A stretch of 64,000 nt of DNA from Eubacteriales bacterium (GCA_021373115.1 JAJFTI010000017.1:1-64000); one strand, 5' to 3'; shown: positions 42,458 through 50,783, numbered from the stretch's first letter. Numbers and translations: made by a program. Notes: generated by a model from the letters alone, not told the origin.

Positions 42458-43759
42458 ATGTCACCGGTCATGGAGCAATACAAGCATTCGGTCTCGCTCG
42501 ACCTGGAAAAGTGCAAAGGCTGCACCAACTGCCTGAAACGGTGCCCAACCGAAGCCATCCGGATTCGCGATGGCCATGCTGTGATCAATTCCGATGTCTG
42601 CATCGACTGCGGAGAGTGCATTCGCCGCTGCCCCTATCAAGCGAAGAAGGCGAATTTCGACCGTTTCGAGGATATTCCTGCCGATAAATACCGCATTGCG
42701 CTGCCCGCGCCGTCGTTCTATGGTCAGTTTACCGATCTGGACGACGTGGATTATGTGCTCCAGGGCTTGCTGGATATCGGCTTTCAGGAAGTGTTTGAAG
42801 TTGCCCGCGCGGCCGAGATCGTAACCGAATATACGCGTCAGTATTTAAAGAACGACGCCGTTTTATATCCGGTGATCAACTCGGCCTGCCCCGTCGTGGT
42901 GCGCCTCATCACGCTGCGCTTTCCCTATCTTTGCGACCACGTGATTCCCATCATGCCGCCCATTGAGCTGGCTGGGCGCATGGCGCGCGAGGAAGCGCTC
43001 AAAAAGCATCCGGAGCTGAAGCCGGAGGATATCGCGGTTGTGTTTATCTCTCCGTGTCCGGCCAAGGCAAGCTACGTGAAAAACGGGTTTCTGGGCGAAA
43101 AGAGCCATATCGACTATGTTGTTTCCATGAGCGATATCTATTTTAAGCTCATTGGGGTCATGAAAAAAACGATTATTCCGCAAACGAGCAGCCAGAGCGG
43201 CATGATTGGCATGAGCTGGGCAAGCACCGGCGGAGAGGCCAGCGCGCTGTTTAACGATAAGTATCTCGCGGCGGACGGAATTGACAACGTCATTCACGTG
43301 CTGGATGAAATCGAAACCGGACATTTCCCCATGCTGCAGTTTGTGGAACTGAACGCCTGCCCCGGCGGCTGCGTCGGCGGCGTCGCGACCGTGGAAAACC
43401 CCTATATCGCGCGGGTGCGCTTACAGGCGCTCCGCCGGTATTTGCCGGTATCGCAGAATCGATTGGGCAGGGACGATTCCGGCTCCGTTCCGGACGATTT
43501 GCTCTTTCCAAAGAAACTGGAGTATCGACCGGTTGGAAAATTCGACGAAGATTTAAACGCGGCAATGCAGAAGATGAGCGAAATTGAAGACCTCGCCGCT
43601 TCGCTGCCCGCGCTGGACTGTGGCTCCTGCGGCGCGCCAACCTGCCGCGCATTCGCCGAGGACGTGGTGCTTGGCGGGCGGAGTGTGGACGAGTGCATCG
43701 TATATATGCGCGAGCGGATCCACAAACTGGCGCAGGAGACGGAGGGCGATGCGAAATGA
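42458..43759 (+). CDS. HydS-like [Fe-Fe] hydrogenase homologue, putative sensor
   Basis: A 433-residue iron-sulfur protein. Two ferredoxin-type [4Fe-4S] motifs come first (C19, C22, C25, C29; C48, C51, C54, C58). The body resembles the H-domain of [FeFe]-hydrogenases with altered motifs: NSACP in place of TSCCP, SPCPAK in place of MPCxxK, and NACPGGCVGGV in place of MACPGGCxxGGG. The alanine in the first motif replaces the proton-relay cysteine, a change reported for sensory hydrogenases (HydS). The C-terminus carries DCGSCGAPTCRAFAEDV, a four-cysteine Fe-S domain, and no PAS domain. The stop overlaps the next gene (ATGA). A hydrogen- or redox-sensing role is likely. Confidence 0.83.
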   Translation: MSPVMEQYKHSVSLDLEKCKGCTNCLKRCPTEAIRIRDGHAVINSDVCIDCGECIRRCPYQAKKANFDRFEDIPADKYRIALPAPSFYGQFTDLDDVDYVLQGLLDIGFQEVFEVARAAEIVTEYTRQYLKNDAVLYPVINSACPVVVRLITLRFPYLCDHVIPIMPPIELAGRMAREEALKKHPELKPEDIAVVFISPCPAKASYVKNGFLGEKSHIDYVVSMSDIYFKLIGVMKKTIIPQTSSQSGMIGMSWASTGGEASALFNDKYLAADGIDNVIHVLDEIETGHFPMLQFVELNACPGGCVGGVATVENPYIARVRLQALRRYLPVSQNRLGRDDSGSVPDDLLFPKKLEYRPVGKFDEDLNAAMQKMSEIEDLAASLPALDCGSCGAPTCRAFAEDVVLGGRSVDECIVYMRERIHKLAQETEGDAK

Positions 43760-44082
43760 CCGTTTCGGAGCTTGGAGAACAATTGTCGCTCACCGCTTAC
43801 GCGCTGCCGGACGGCGCACGCAAGGTAACCGGTGGATATACAGGCGATTTGCTGAGCTGGGTTATGGGTCGCGCACAGGAAGGCGACGCATGGATCACGA
43901 TCATGAGCAATTCCAATATCGTTGCGGTTGCGACGCTGGCGGACGTAAGCTGCATTCTTCTTGCGGAAGGCGCCGCGCCGGATAAGGGCGTTGCGGAACT
44001 TGCCGCTGAAAAGGGAGTCAATCTGCTTGGCGCGTCGGAACCGGCGTTTTCGCTCGGCGCGCGGCTTAACAAGCTCCTATGA
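43756..44082 (+). CDS. DRTGG-domain protein 2
   Basis: A 108-residue protein related to the DRTGG protein at 41602: MTVSELGEQLSLTAYALPDG and ARKVTGGYTGDLLSWVMGRA, then a hydrophobic core ending in NLLGASEPAFSLGARLNKLL. The GGYTGDLLSWVM stretch is the domain's core motif. It overlaps the HydS-like gene by four bases and the PHP gene by four bases, so all three are translationally coupled. Probably a small ligand-binding partner of the sensor. Confidence 0.78.
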   Translation: MTVSELGEQLSLTAYALPDGARKVTGGYTGDLLSWVMGRAQEGDAWITIMSNSNIVAVATLADVSCILLAEGAAPDKGVAELAAEKGVNLLGASEPAFSLGARLNKLL

Positions 44083-44834
44083 GCGCGTATGCCTGCGACC
44101 TGCATATTCACTCCTGCCTTTCCCCCTGCGGGGACGACGAGATGACACCTTACTCCATTGCGGGTATGGCGAAGCTGAACGGGCTTACAATCGCGGCGCT
44201 GACGGACCATAACACCTGCGGGAACTGCGAAACGTTCTTTACCGCGTGTGAGCAATACCGGATCGCACCGGTTGCCGGCATGGAGCTGACCACGAGCGAG
44301 GATGTGCATCTGCTGTGCCTGTTTCGTACGCTGGCGGATGCAAAAGCGTTTGCGGCGCTCGTCGATACGCGGCGGATCAAGATTCGAAACCGTCCGGAGA
44401 TTTTCGGCAGGCAGATACGAATCGGACCGGACGACGAGCCGGTTGGCGAGGAAGAGTTTCTTCTTGTTAACGCGACAGACCTTTCGCTGGAGGAAGCGGC
44501 CTCGCAGGTTGCCGGATTTGGCGGCGCGGCGGTTCCCGCGCATATCGACCGCGAGGCGAACGGGCTGCTCGCCGTGCTGGGCGGCCTGCCGGAGCGGCCG
44601 GATTTTCCGGCGGTGGAGTACCGCGGCGCGAGCCGAATATGCGAACTGGAGCAGGCGTATCCGAAGCTCGCGGGGAAACGAAGGATTGTTTCTTCGGACG
44701 CGCACCGTTTGGAGGATATTGCCGACCCCGGCTATAAGATCGACCTGCCCTGCCCCGCGGATGCGGACGCACAGACCATTCGAAACGCGCTGATCGACTA
44801 TCTCGCGGAGAACGGGAGCGGAGGACACGAATGA
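44079..44834 (+). CDS. PHP-domain phosphoesterase-like protein
   Basis: A 251-residue protein of the polymerase-and-histidinol-phosphatase superfamily. Metal-binding motifs are DLHIHSCLSPCG near the start, ALTDHNTCGN, GMELTTSEDVHLLC, PAHIDRE and SSDAHRLEDI. Some relatives are phosphatases or nucleases. Both ends overlap neighbouring genes by four bases (ATGA). Its place in the sensor module suggests it may dephosphorylate a component, for example a substrate of the HATPase proteins; this is inference. Confidence 0.85.
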   Translation: MSAYACDLHIHSCLSPCGDDEMTPYSIAGMAKLNGLTIAALTDHNTCGNCETFFTACEQYRIAPVAGMELTTSEDVHLLCLFRTLADAKAFAALVDTRRIKIRNRPEIFGRQIRIGPDDEPVGEEEFLLVNATDLSLEEAASQVAGFGGAAVPAHIDREANGLLAVLGGLPERPDFPAVEYRGASRICELEQAYPKLAGKRRIVSSDAHRLEDIADPGYKIDLPCPADADAQTIRNALIDYLAENGSGGHE

Positions 44835-45376
44835 AGGAACTTTCGCTCAACATCCTGGATCTTGCACAGAACTCGATCAAGGCCGGGGCAAAACACCTTT
44901 CGATCCGGCTGGAAAAACGCGGAAGCTGGCTGTCCGTTGCCATTGCGGACGACGGCGTTGGCATGAGTCCGGCGTTTGCCGCGTCTGCGGCGGATCCCTT
45001 TACCACAACGCGAACGACCCGCAAGGTCGGCATGGGGCTTCCGCTGTTCAAGCTGGCCGCGGAACAGACGGGTGGAACGTTCTTACTGGAATCCCGCCAG
45101 GCAAGCGAGGAAAACCCTTTGCACGGCACCACCGTAACCGCGACGTTCGATACGAATCATGTGGACTGTGAACCGCTGGGGGACGTCGCCTCCACCGTGC
45201 TTGCGCTCATACAGGGCAATCCGGAACTGTCGCTGACCTACGAGTTCCGGTCGGAAACGGCCGGGCAGCGGCTGAGCACGGATGAGATGCGGGAAATATT
45301 GGGCGAAGAGATACCGCTCAACAGCCCGGAGGTGCTCGCCTGGGCAAGAGAGTTTCTCGAAGGGGAAACGAAATAG
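44831..45376 (+). CDS. Histidine-kinase-type ATP-binding protein
   Basis: A 181-residue protein whose first 115 residues are a GHKL ATPase domain: N-box ELSLNILDLAQNSIKAGAKH, G1 box AIADDGVGM, and TRKVGMGLPLFKLAAEQTGG for the lid and G2 box. It lacks the dimerisation/phospho-accepting histidine domain of real sensor kinases. The remaining 65 residues are unassigned. It overlaps the PHP gene by four bases. It is the second ATPase of the regulatory module and is of a different type from the one at 41952. Confidence 0.83.
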   Translation: MKELSLNILDLAQNSIKAGAKHLSIRLEKRGSWLSVAIADDGVGMSPAFAASAADPFTTTRTTRKVGMGLPLFKLAAEQTGGTFLLESRQASEENPLHGTTVTATFDTNHVDCEPLGDVASTVLALIQGNPELSLTYEFRSETAGQRLSTDEMREILGEEIPLNSPEVLAWAREFLEGETK

Positions 45377-45399
45377 CGGGGCAAGAGGATACAAGACGC

Positions 45400-45495
45400 A
45401 TGAATAAGCAGAAATGCTTTTCAGATATAACAATCGCCGGCTCAGGCAAACCGTTTTGCTGCGGCGAAGAGGACTACGGGATCAATCCACAGTGA
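45400..45495 (+). CDS. Possible 31-residue cysteine-containing peptide
   Basis: A very short frame in the 135-base gap between the ATPase and ferredoxin genes: MNKQKCFSDITIAGSGKPFC then CGEEDYGINPQ. GAGGA lies about ten bases upstream. Three cysteines, two adjacent, in so short a peptide are suggestive in an iron-sulfur operon, but chance is a serious alternative. Confidence 0.3.
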   Translation: MNKQKCFSDITIAGSGKPFCCGEEDYGINPQ

Positions 45496-45511
45496 GGAAG
45501 GAACGAAGAAT

Positions 45512-45877
45512 ATGAAATCATTGCAGGAACTTGCAGAAATCCGCGACAAGATGAAGGGCAAGGTAGCGCTGCGCGAAGGGCACAACGACATTCGCATCGT
45601 CGTCGGCATGGCGACCTGCGGCATCGCGGCAGGCGCACGCCCCGTTTTGAGCACGCTTGTGGAAGAAGTCGAAAAACAGGGCTTAGGCAGCCGTGCGATC
45701 GTCTCCCAGACCGGATGCATCGGCATCTGCCGTCTCGAACCCATTGTCGAGGTGTTTGAAGCGGGCAAAGAGAAGGTAACCTATGTGAAAATGACCCCCG
45801 AAAAAGCCAAGCAGGTGGTCAAAGAGCATATCAAGGGCGGCACGCCCGTTTACGAATACACGATTGGCGAGAAATAA
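45512..45877 (+). CDS. [2Fe-2S] ferredoxin-like subunit (HndB type)
   Basis: A 121-residue thioredoxin-fold [2Fe-2S] protein, like HndB of the NADP-reducing hydrogenase of Desulfovibrio. Candidate cluster cysteines are in VGMATCGIAAGAR and SQTGCIGICRLEP. It begins MKSLQELAEIRDKMKGKVAL, typical of this subunit. AGGAAGGA precedes the ATG. The NuoF-like gene starts 14 bases after the stop. It probably passes electrons within the hydrogenase complex. Confidence 0.88.
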   Translation: MKSLQELAEIRDKMKGKVALREGHNDIRIVVGMATCGIAAGARPVLSTLVEEVEKQGLGSRAIVSQTGCIGICRLEPIVEVFEAGKEKVTYVKMTPEKAKQVVKEHIKGGTPVYEYTIGEK

Positions 45878-45891
45878 CGGGAGGAAGAACC

Positions 45892-47685
45892 ATGATTCGT
45901 TCACATGTATTAGTTTGCGGCGGCACCGGCTGCACGTCCAGCGGAAGCCCCGCGATTCGCGAGCATCTGGAAAAGGAGCTCAAACGTCAGGGTCTTGACG
46001 AGGAGATCAAGGTTGTTCAAACCGGATGCTTCGGTCTTTGCGCGCTCGGCCCGATTATGATCGTCTATCCCGATGGCACGTTCTACAGCCGCGTGACCGA
46101 GGACGACGTGACGGAGATCGTCAGCGAACATCTGCTCAAGGGTCGTCCCGTCGAGCGCCTGATCTATAATCCAAAGGACGAGGACATGCCGCACGGCGTG
46201 ACCTCGCTCTCCGAAACGCCGTTCTACAAGGCGCAGAAGCGCATCGCGCTGCGTAACTGCGGCGTCATCGATCCCGAACAGATCGACGAATACATCGCCG
46301 TGGACGGCTATCTCGCGCTGGGCAAGGTGCTCACCGAGATGACCCCGCAGCAGGTCATCGATCTGATCAAGGCGAGCGGATTGCGCGGCCGCGGCGGCGC
46401 GGGCTTCCCGACGGGCACGAAATGGCAGTTTGCCGCCAACAATGCGGCGGATGAAAAGTTCGTCATCTGCAACGCAGACGAGGGCGACCCCGGCGCGTTT
46501 ATGGATCGCTCCGTGCTGGAAGGCGACCCGCATGCGGTGCTGGAAGCCATGGTCATCGCGGGTTATGCCATTGGCGGAACCCATGGGTATATCTATGTTC
46601 GCGCAGAATACCCCATCGCGGTCAAACGCTTGAAGATCGCCATCGAGCAAGCGCGCGCATACGGTCTGCTCGGAAAGAACATTTTCGGCACGAACTTCAG
46701 TTTTGACGTCGACATTCGTCTCGGCGCGGGCGCATTCGTCTGCGGCGAGGAAACGGCGCTCATGACGAGTATCGAAGGCAACCGCGGCGAACCCCGTAAC
46801 AAGCCCCCGTTCCCGGCGGTCAAGGGCCTCTTTGCCAAGCCCACGATCATCAACAACGTGGAGACGCTTGCCAATGTGCCGCAGATCATCGTACAGGGGC
46901 CGGAGTGGTTCTCCTCCATGGGCACCGACTGCAGCAAGGGCACGAAGGTCTTTGCGCTCGGCGGCAAGATTAACAACACCGGCCTCGTCGAAATTCCAAT
47001 GGGCACCACGCTGCGCCAGATTCTCTTTGAAATCGGCGGCGGCATCCCGGACGGCAAGGCGTTCAAAGCCGCGCAGACCGGCGGTCCTTCGGGCGGCTGT
47101 ATCCCTGCGGAGCACCTCGATACGCCGATCGACTATGAAAACCTGAAAGCCATCGGCTCTATGATGGGCAGCGGCGGACTGATCGTGATGGACGAGGACA
47201 ACTGCATGGTCGATATCGCGCGGTTCTTCCTCGAATTCACCGTGGACGAGAGCTGCGGCAAGTGCACGCCATGCCGCATCGGCACCCGGCGCCTGCTGGA
47301 AATGCTCAACAAGATCATCGAAGGCAACGGTACGCTCGAAGACCTCGACAAGATGGAAGAGCTCTGCCACTATATTACGAACAACGCGCTCTGCGGCCTC
47401 GGTCAGACCGCGCCGAACCCGGTGCTCTCCACGTTGCGCTATTTCCGGGACGAATATGTTGCGCACGTGGTGGAGAAGCGCTGCCCGGCGGGCGTCTGCA
47501 AGAAGCTACTGCATTATGAGATTGATCCCAACAAGTGCACAGGCTGTACGCTCTGCGCGAGAAAGTGCCCCGTGAGCTGCATCGCCGGCAAGGTGAAGGA
47601 GCCGCACGTCATCGACCAGAGCAAGTGCATCAAGTGTGGCGCGTGCATGGAAAACTGCAAATTCGGCGCCATTTCCAAGAAGTAA
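45892..47685 (+). CDS. nuoF: NuoF-like flavoprotein subunit of NAD-linked hydrogenase
   Basis: A 597-residue flavo-iron-sulfur protein (HndC/HydB type). In order: an N-terminal thioredoxin-like [2Fe-2S] domain (HVLVCGGTGCTSSGS and QTGCFGLCALGP), the FMN/NADH-binding domain with GLRGRGGAGFPTGTKW at about 164-179, the [4Fe-4S] site ESCGKCTPCRIGTRR, and a C-terminal pair of ferredoxin clusters (CTGCTLCARKCPVSC and CIKCGACMENC). It oxidises or reduces NAD(H); with HydA and reduced ferredoxin it is the probable bifurcation site. GGGAGGAAG precedes the ATG. It lies between the ferredoxin-like gene and hydA with very short gaps. Confidence 0.94.
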   Translation: MIRSHVLVCGGTGCTSSGSPAIREHLEKELKRQGLDEEIKVVQTGCFGLCALGPIMIVYPDGTFYSRVTEDDVTEIVSEHLLKGRPVERLIYNPKDEDMPHGVTSLSETPFYKAQKRIALRNCGVIDPEQIDEYIAVDGYLALGKVLTEMTPQQVIDLIKASGLRGRGGAGFPTGTKWQFAANNAADEKFVICNADEGDPGAFMDRSVLEGDPHAVLEAMVIAGYAIGGTHGYIYVRAEYPIAVKRLKIAIEQARAYGLLGKNIFGTNFSFDVDIRLGAGAFVCGEETALMTSIEGNRGEPRNKPPFPAVKGLFAKPTIINNVETLANVPQIIVQGPEWFSSMGTDCSKGTKVFALGGKINNTGLVEIPMGTTLRQILFEIGGGIPDGKAFKAAQTGGPSGGCIPAEHLDTPIDYENLKAIGSMMGSGGLIVMDEDNCMVDIARFFLEFTVDESCGKCTPCRIGTRRLLEMLNKIIEGNGTLEDLDKMEELCHYITNNALCGLGQTAPNPVLSTLRYFRDEYVAHVVEKRCPAGVCKKLLHYEIDPNKCTGCTLCARKCPVSCIAGKVKEPHVIDQSKCIKCGACMENCKFGAISKK

Positions 47686-47697
47686 GGAGGCAGGAAC

Positions 47698-49440
47698 ATG
47701 GATCAGGTAACGGTAAAGGTAAATGGAATCGAAGTAAAGGTTCCCGCCAACGCAACGATTCTGGAGGCGGCGCACGATGCTGGCATCCGAATCCCGACGC
47801 TGTGCTATTTAAAAAAGATAAACGCCATCGCGGCGTGCCGCGTCTGCCTCGTGCAGGCGTCCGGCGTGCGCGGCCATGCGGCCGCCTGTGTTCAGCAGGT
47901 TGCGGACGGCATGGAGATTCAGACCAACACGCCGGAACTGCGCGCGGCGCGGAAGACCACGCTGGAGCTCATTCTGAGCAACCACCGCATGGACTGCCTC
48001 AGCTGCGACCGTAACGGAGACTGCGAACTGCAGTCGCTTGCCCGCGAATATGGCGTGGATCAGTACAAGTACATGGGCAAGGAAGACCTAAAGCCCCAGT
48101 ATGAGCGCAGCGCGCCGCATCTGGTGCGCGACAACAGCAAGTGTATTCTCTGCCGCCGCTGCGTCGCGGTTTGCAATCAAAACCAGCATGTTGCCGTCAT
48201 CGGCACGAACGAGCGCGGCTTCGATACGCACGTTGGCAGCCACTTCGATCTGCCGCTGGCCGAGACCAGCTGTATTCACTGCGGACAGTGCATCTCCGTC
48301 TGCCCGACGGGGGCTCTGTGCGAACGGGACGACACACATCTCGTTTGGGACGCGCTCGCGGACAAGAGCAAACACGTGATCGTCGCGCCGGCGCCCTCCG
48401 TACGCGTTCAGCTGGGTGAGTGCTTTGGCATGCCGATTGGCACCAACGTTCAGGGCAAACTGGCCACCGCGTTGCGCCGCCTTGGTTTTGAAAAGGTGTT
48501 CGACGTGGACTTCGCCGCGGACGTGACCATTATGGAAGAGGGCACCGAGCTGCTCGACCGCCTGAAAAACGGCGGCAAGCTGCCGCTGATCACCTCCTGC
48601 TCGCCGGGCTGGATCAAGTTCTGCGAGTATTACTTCCCGGATATGATCGAGAATCTTTCGAGCTGCAAGAGCCCGCAGCAGATGTTCGGCGCGCTCGTGA
48701 AAACCTATTATGCCGAGAAGATGGGCATTGATCCGAAGGACCTCTTCGTCGTTTCCATCATGCCCTGCACGGCAAAGAAATTCGAGTGCACGCGGGACAA
48801 TGAAAACGCCGCTGGCGTTCCGGATATCGACGTTTCGCTGACCACGCGCGAGCTGGCCAACATGATCAAGCGCGCGGGCATCCGTTTTACCGAACTGCCG
48901 GACGAGGAGTTCGATCCCATGCTCGGCGTCGCGTCCGGCGCAGCGCATATCTTCGGCGCGACCGGCGGCGTTATGGAAGCGGCGCTTCGCACCGTCGCCG
49001 AAATCGTTACCGGAAAACCGCTGGACAATCTGGATTTTACCGATGTTCGCGGCGTTGCGGGCTGCAAGGAAGCGGAATACGATCTTGCGGGCACCAAGGT
49101 GCGCGTTGCCGTCACAAGCGGAACGGAGAATGCCTTCCAGCTGCTTGAAATGGTGCGCAAGGGCGAAGCGGACTACCATTTCATCGAGGTGATGGCCTGC
49201 CCCGGAGGTTGCGTCAACGGCGGCGGACAGCCGCACCAGCCCGGCGAAGTCCGCAACTTCCATGACCTGCGTGCGGAACGCGCCAAGGGCCTTTACGGTC
49301 AGGATAAAGAGATGAAACTGCGCAAGAGCCATGAGAATCCCTTTGTGAAGGAGCTCTACGATACCTACCTCGAAAAGCCCGGTTCGCACAAGGCGCACCA
49401 CATTTTGCACACGACCTACGTCAAGCGCAAGGTGTATTGA
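47698..49440 (+). CDS. hydA: [FeFe]-hydrogenase catalytic subunit, group A, NAD-linked
   Basis: A 580-residue hydrogenase (HndD type). Order of domains: plant-type [2Fe-2S] (C-rich region around residues 35-65), histidine-ligated [4Fe-4S] (HRMDCLSCDRNGDCELQSL), two ferredoxin clusters (residues 140-210), the H-domain and the small-subunit domain (last 65 residues). H-cluster motifs are TSCSPGW (299-305), MPCTAKKFE (355-363) and EVMACPGGCVNGGGQP (from 497). The first motif has serine where the textbook form is TSCCPxW. AAGGAGG precedes the ATG. It closes the cluster at 49440 and is followed by a perfect 14-bp terminator stem. Confidence 0.96.
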   Translation: MDQVTVKVNGIEVKVPANATILEAAHDAGIRIPTLCYLKKINAIAACRVCLVQASGVRGHAAACVQQVADGMEIQTNTPELRAARKTTLELILSNHRMDCLSCDRNGDCELQSLAREYGVDQYKYMGKEDLKPQYERSAPHLVRDNSKCILCRRCVAVCNQNQHVAVIGTNERGFDTHVGSHFDLPLAETSCIHCGQCISVCPTGALCERDDTHLVWDALADKSKHVIVAPAPSVRVQLGECFGMPIGTNVQGKLATALRRLGFEKVFDVDFAADVTIMEEGTELLDRLKNGGKLPLITSCSPGWIKFCEYYFPDMIENLSSCKSPQQMFGALVKTYYAEKMGIDPKDLFVVSIMPCTAKKFECTRDNENAAGVPDIDVSLTTRELANMIKRAGIRFTELPDEEFDPMLGVASGAAHIFGATGGVMEAALRTVAEIVTGKPLDNLDFTDVRGVAGCKEAEYDLAGTKVRVAVTSGTENAFQLLEMVRKGEADYHFIEVMACPGGCVNGGGQPHQPGEVRNFHDLRAERAKGLYGQDKEMKLRKSHENPFVKELYDTYLEKPGSHKAHHILHTTYVKRKVY

Positions 49441-49461
49441 TCGATAATCCCGGTTACGCGC

Positions 49462-49497
49462 AAAGGCTCCCGTCTGAGAAGACGGGAGCCTTTCTGT
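49462..49497 (+). terminator. Hydrogenase operon terminator
   Basis: AAAGGCTCCCGTCT (49462-49475) pairs perfectly with AGACGGGAGCCTTT (49480-49493) around a GAGA tetraloop. Confidence 0.9.
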
Positions 49498-49590
49498 TGA
49501 TAAGGCTGGTTTTCTGGCTTTTTTGGAACCTTCGTGTTATAATCAAACGCTAAAAGAAAAACCCGCGAGGCGGGAGAGGAGATTTTTTAT

Positions 49591-49863
49591 ATGACCGGAG
49601 CGGAACGCGCCGTATTTCGAAAAGAAGCGAACACGCTGAAGCCGATCATTCAGATTGGCAAAGAGGATATCGGGGAAAACCTGATCAAAACCGCGGACGA
49701 AGCGCTGGCCAAGCGGGAGCTCATTAAGCTCGCTGTGCTGGAAACGAGCACGCTGAGCGCGAAGGAAGCGGCAAACGCTCTCGCCGAAACGCTGGGTGCG
49801 GACGTGATTCAGTGCATCGGCCGCAAATTCGTGCTTTACCGGAAAAAACCGGAGGACAAGTAA
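49591..49863 (+). CDS. yhbY: YhbY-family RNA-binding protein
   Basis: A 90-residue single CRS1-YhbY (CRM) domain protein. It has the conserved start of the domain (TGAERAVFRKEANTLKPIIQ), the central GKEDIGENLIKTADEALAK and the end VIQCIGRKFVLYRK. The family binds pre-50S ribosomal particles and assists ribosome assembly. GGGAGAGGAG precedes the ATG; a TATAAT-like box lies about 60 bases upstream. Single-gene unit between two terminators. Confidence 0.93.
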   Translation: MTGAERAVFRKEANTLKPIIQIGKEDIGENLIKTADEALAKRELIKLAVLETSTLSAKEAANALAETLGADVIQCIGRKFVLYRKKPEDK

Positions 49864-49894
49864 TGGCACAAAACGGCCGATTTGGCTAAAATAA

Positions 49895-49930
49895 AAAACG
49901 ACCGGATCCACATCCGATCGTTTATTTTTT
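49895..49930. terminator. Bidirectional terminator
   Basis: AAAAACGACCGGAT pairs with ATCCGATCGTTT with one mismatch, followed by TATTTTTT. It lies between yhbY and the convergent sigma-like gene. Confidence 0.8.
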
Positions 49931-49931
49931 G

Positions 49932-50573
49932 CTAGAACAGGCGGAAAACCGAGGCGTTGAACCAGGAATATCCCAAATCGTAATAGGGAATCCATTTCAT
50001 CGTCATAGCGACGCCGCCAACGACCCAGACGAGCAGCAGACAGATGATCACCAGCACCACGATGGTGAATCCCTGACCGGAACGTTTATGCGGATGCGCC
50101 TCCACCGGTTCTTCGAACATTTCTTCCCGCGCGGAACGAGCGGACGAACGCGAACCCTTGTCCCGGACTGATTCCGCCGCTCTTGCAGACGGCTGCTTTT
50201 CCGCATACGGCTGGCGCGAAGACTGCTTTGACGCGGACTGTGCCTGCTGTGGTAAGGCGGGCTGACTGTCATACAGTTCGTTTTCCAGTTCGTTTTCAAT
50301 ATAATTCATATCGACGCCAATCTGCGCGTAAGCCGAAATATTCCGCTCAATCAGATCGCCGAACCAAAGCGACCAGCCGTCGTCCTCCGGCTGCTGCTGA
50401 ACAATGGTCACGAATTGACCGAAGGTTTGCCGCGCAGCTTCCCGCGCGAGTTCTTTATCCTGCGTGCGTTCGAACGCGCGCTGATAGACGGCGTTGCCAT
50501 AAGTGGCAACGAGTTCTTTGATTGCGCTTTTATCTCCGCGGCGGATTCGGCGCACCAACTCTTCGAGTTGCAT
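49932..50573 (-). CDS. Sigma-70 region-2-like protein with C-terminal membrane anchor
   Basis: A 213-residue protein. Residues 1-70 resemble region 2 of ECF sigma factors: LEELVRRIRRGDKSAIKELV, then ATYGNAVYQRAFERTQDKEL and AREAARQTFGQFVTIVQQ. Region 4, which binds the -35 box, is absent. A low-complexity linker rich in Q, S, A, R and E follows (about 95-165), then one transmembrane helix (GFTIVVLVIICLLLVWVVGG at about 168-187) and a short aromatic tail. GGGAG precedes ATG 50573. No anti-sigma gene is nearby. It may be a membrane-tethered partner for RNA polymerase or an adaptor that kept only the fold. Confidence 0.7.
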   Translation of the reverse strand: MQLEELVRRIRRGDKSAIKELVATYGNAVYQRAFERTQDKELAREAARQTFGQFVTIVQQQPEDDGWSLWFGDLIERNISAYAQIGVDMNYIENELENELYDSQPALPQQAQSASKQSSRQPYAEKQPSARAAESVRDKGSRSSARSAREEMFEEPVEAHPHKRSGQGFTIVVLVIICLLLVWVVGGVAMTMKWIPYYDLGYSWFNASVFRLF

Positions 50574-50701
50574 AGCGGTACTCCCATTCGAAAGATAACG
50601 TATTATAACATGTTTTGGCGTAACTGCAAAGGGCGCGGCGAAGCCCCGCGCGCGGGGCAGCATGGCTGTTCCGCCGAAAGAAGCAGGAATTCAGGTTTTC
50701 A

Positions 50702-50730
50702 TTGACAAACACACTGTATTCGGGTATAGA
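50702..50730 (+). promoter_or_regulatory. FAD dehydrogenase promoter
   Basis: A perfect TTGACA (50702-50707) and TATAGA (50725-50730) with a 17-base spacer. Confidence 0.65.
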
Positions 50731-50783
50731 ATTATACTTTGTTGGTATATGGAACGCGAATACCCTTCTTTGGAGGAGATGAC

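Noticed and set aside
45910..47466. A 518-codon open frame antisense to nuoF
   Set aside because: Antisense shadow of a clearly identified gene; arginine/histidine-rich composition and no motif.
48088..49410. A 440-codon open frame antisense to hydA
   Set aside because: Antisense shadow of a clear hydrogenase gene; no start signal.
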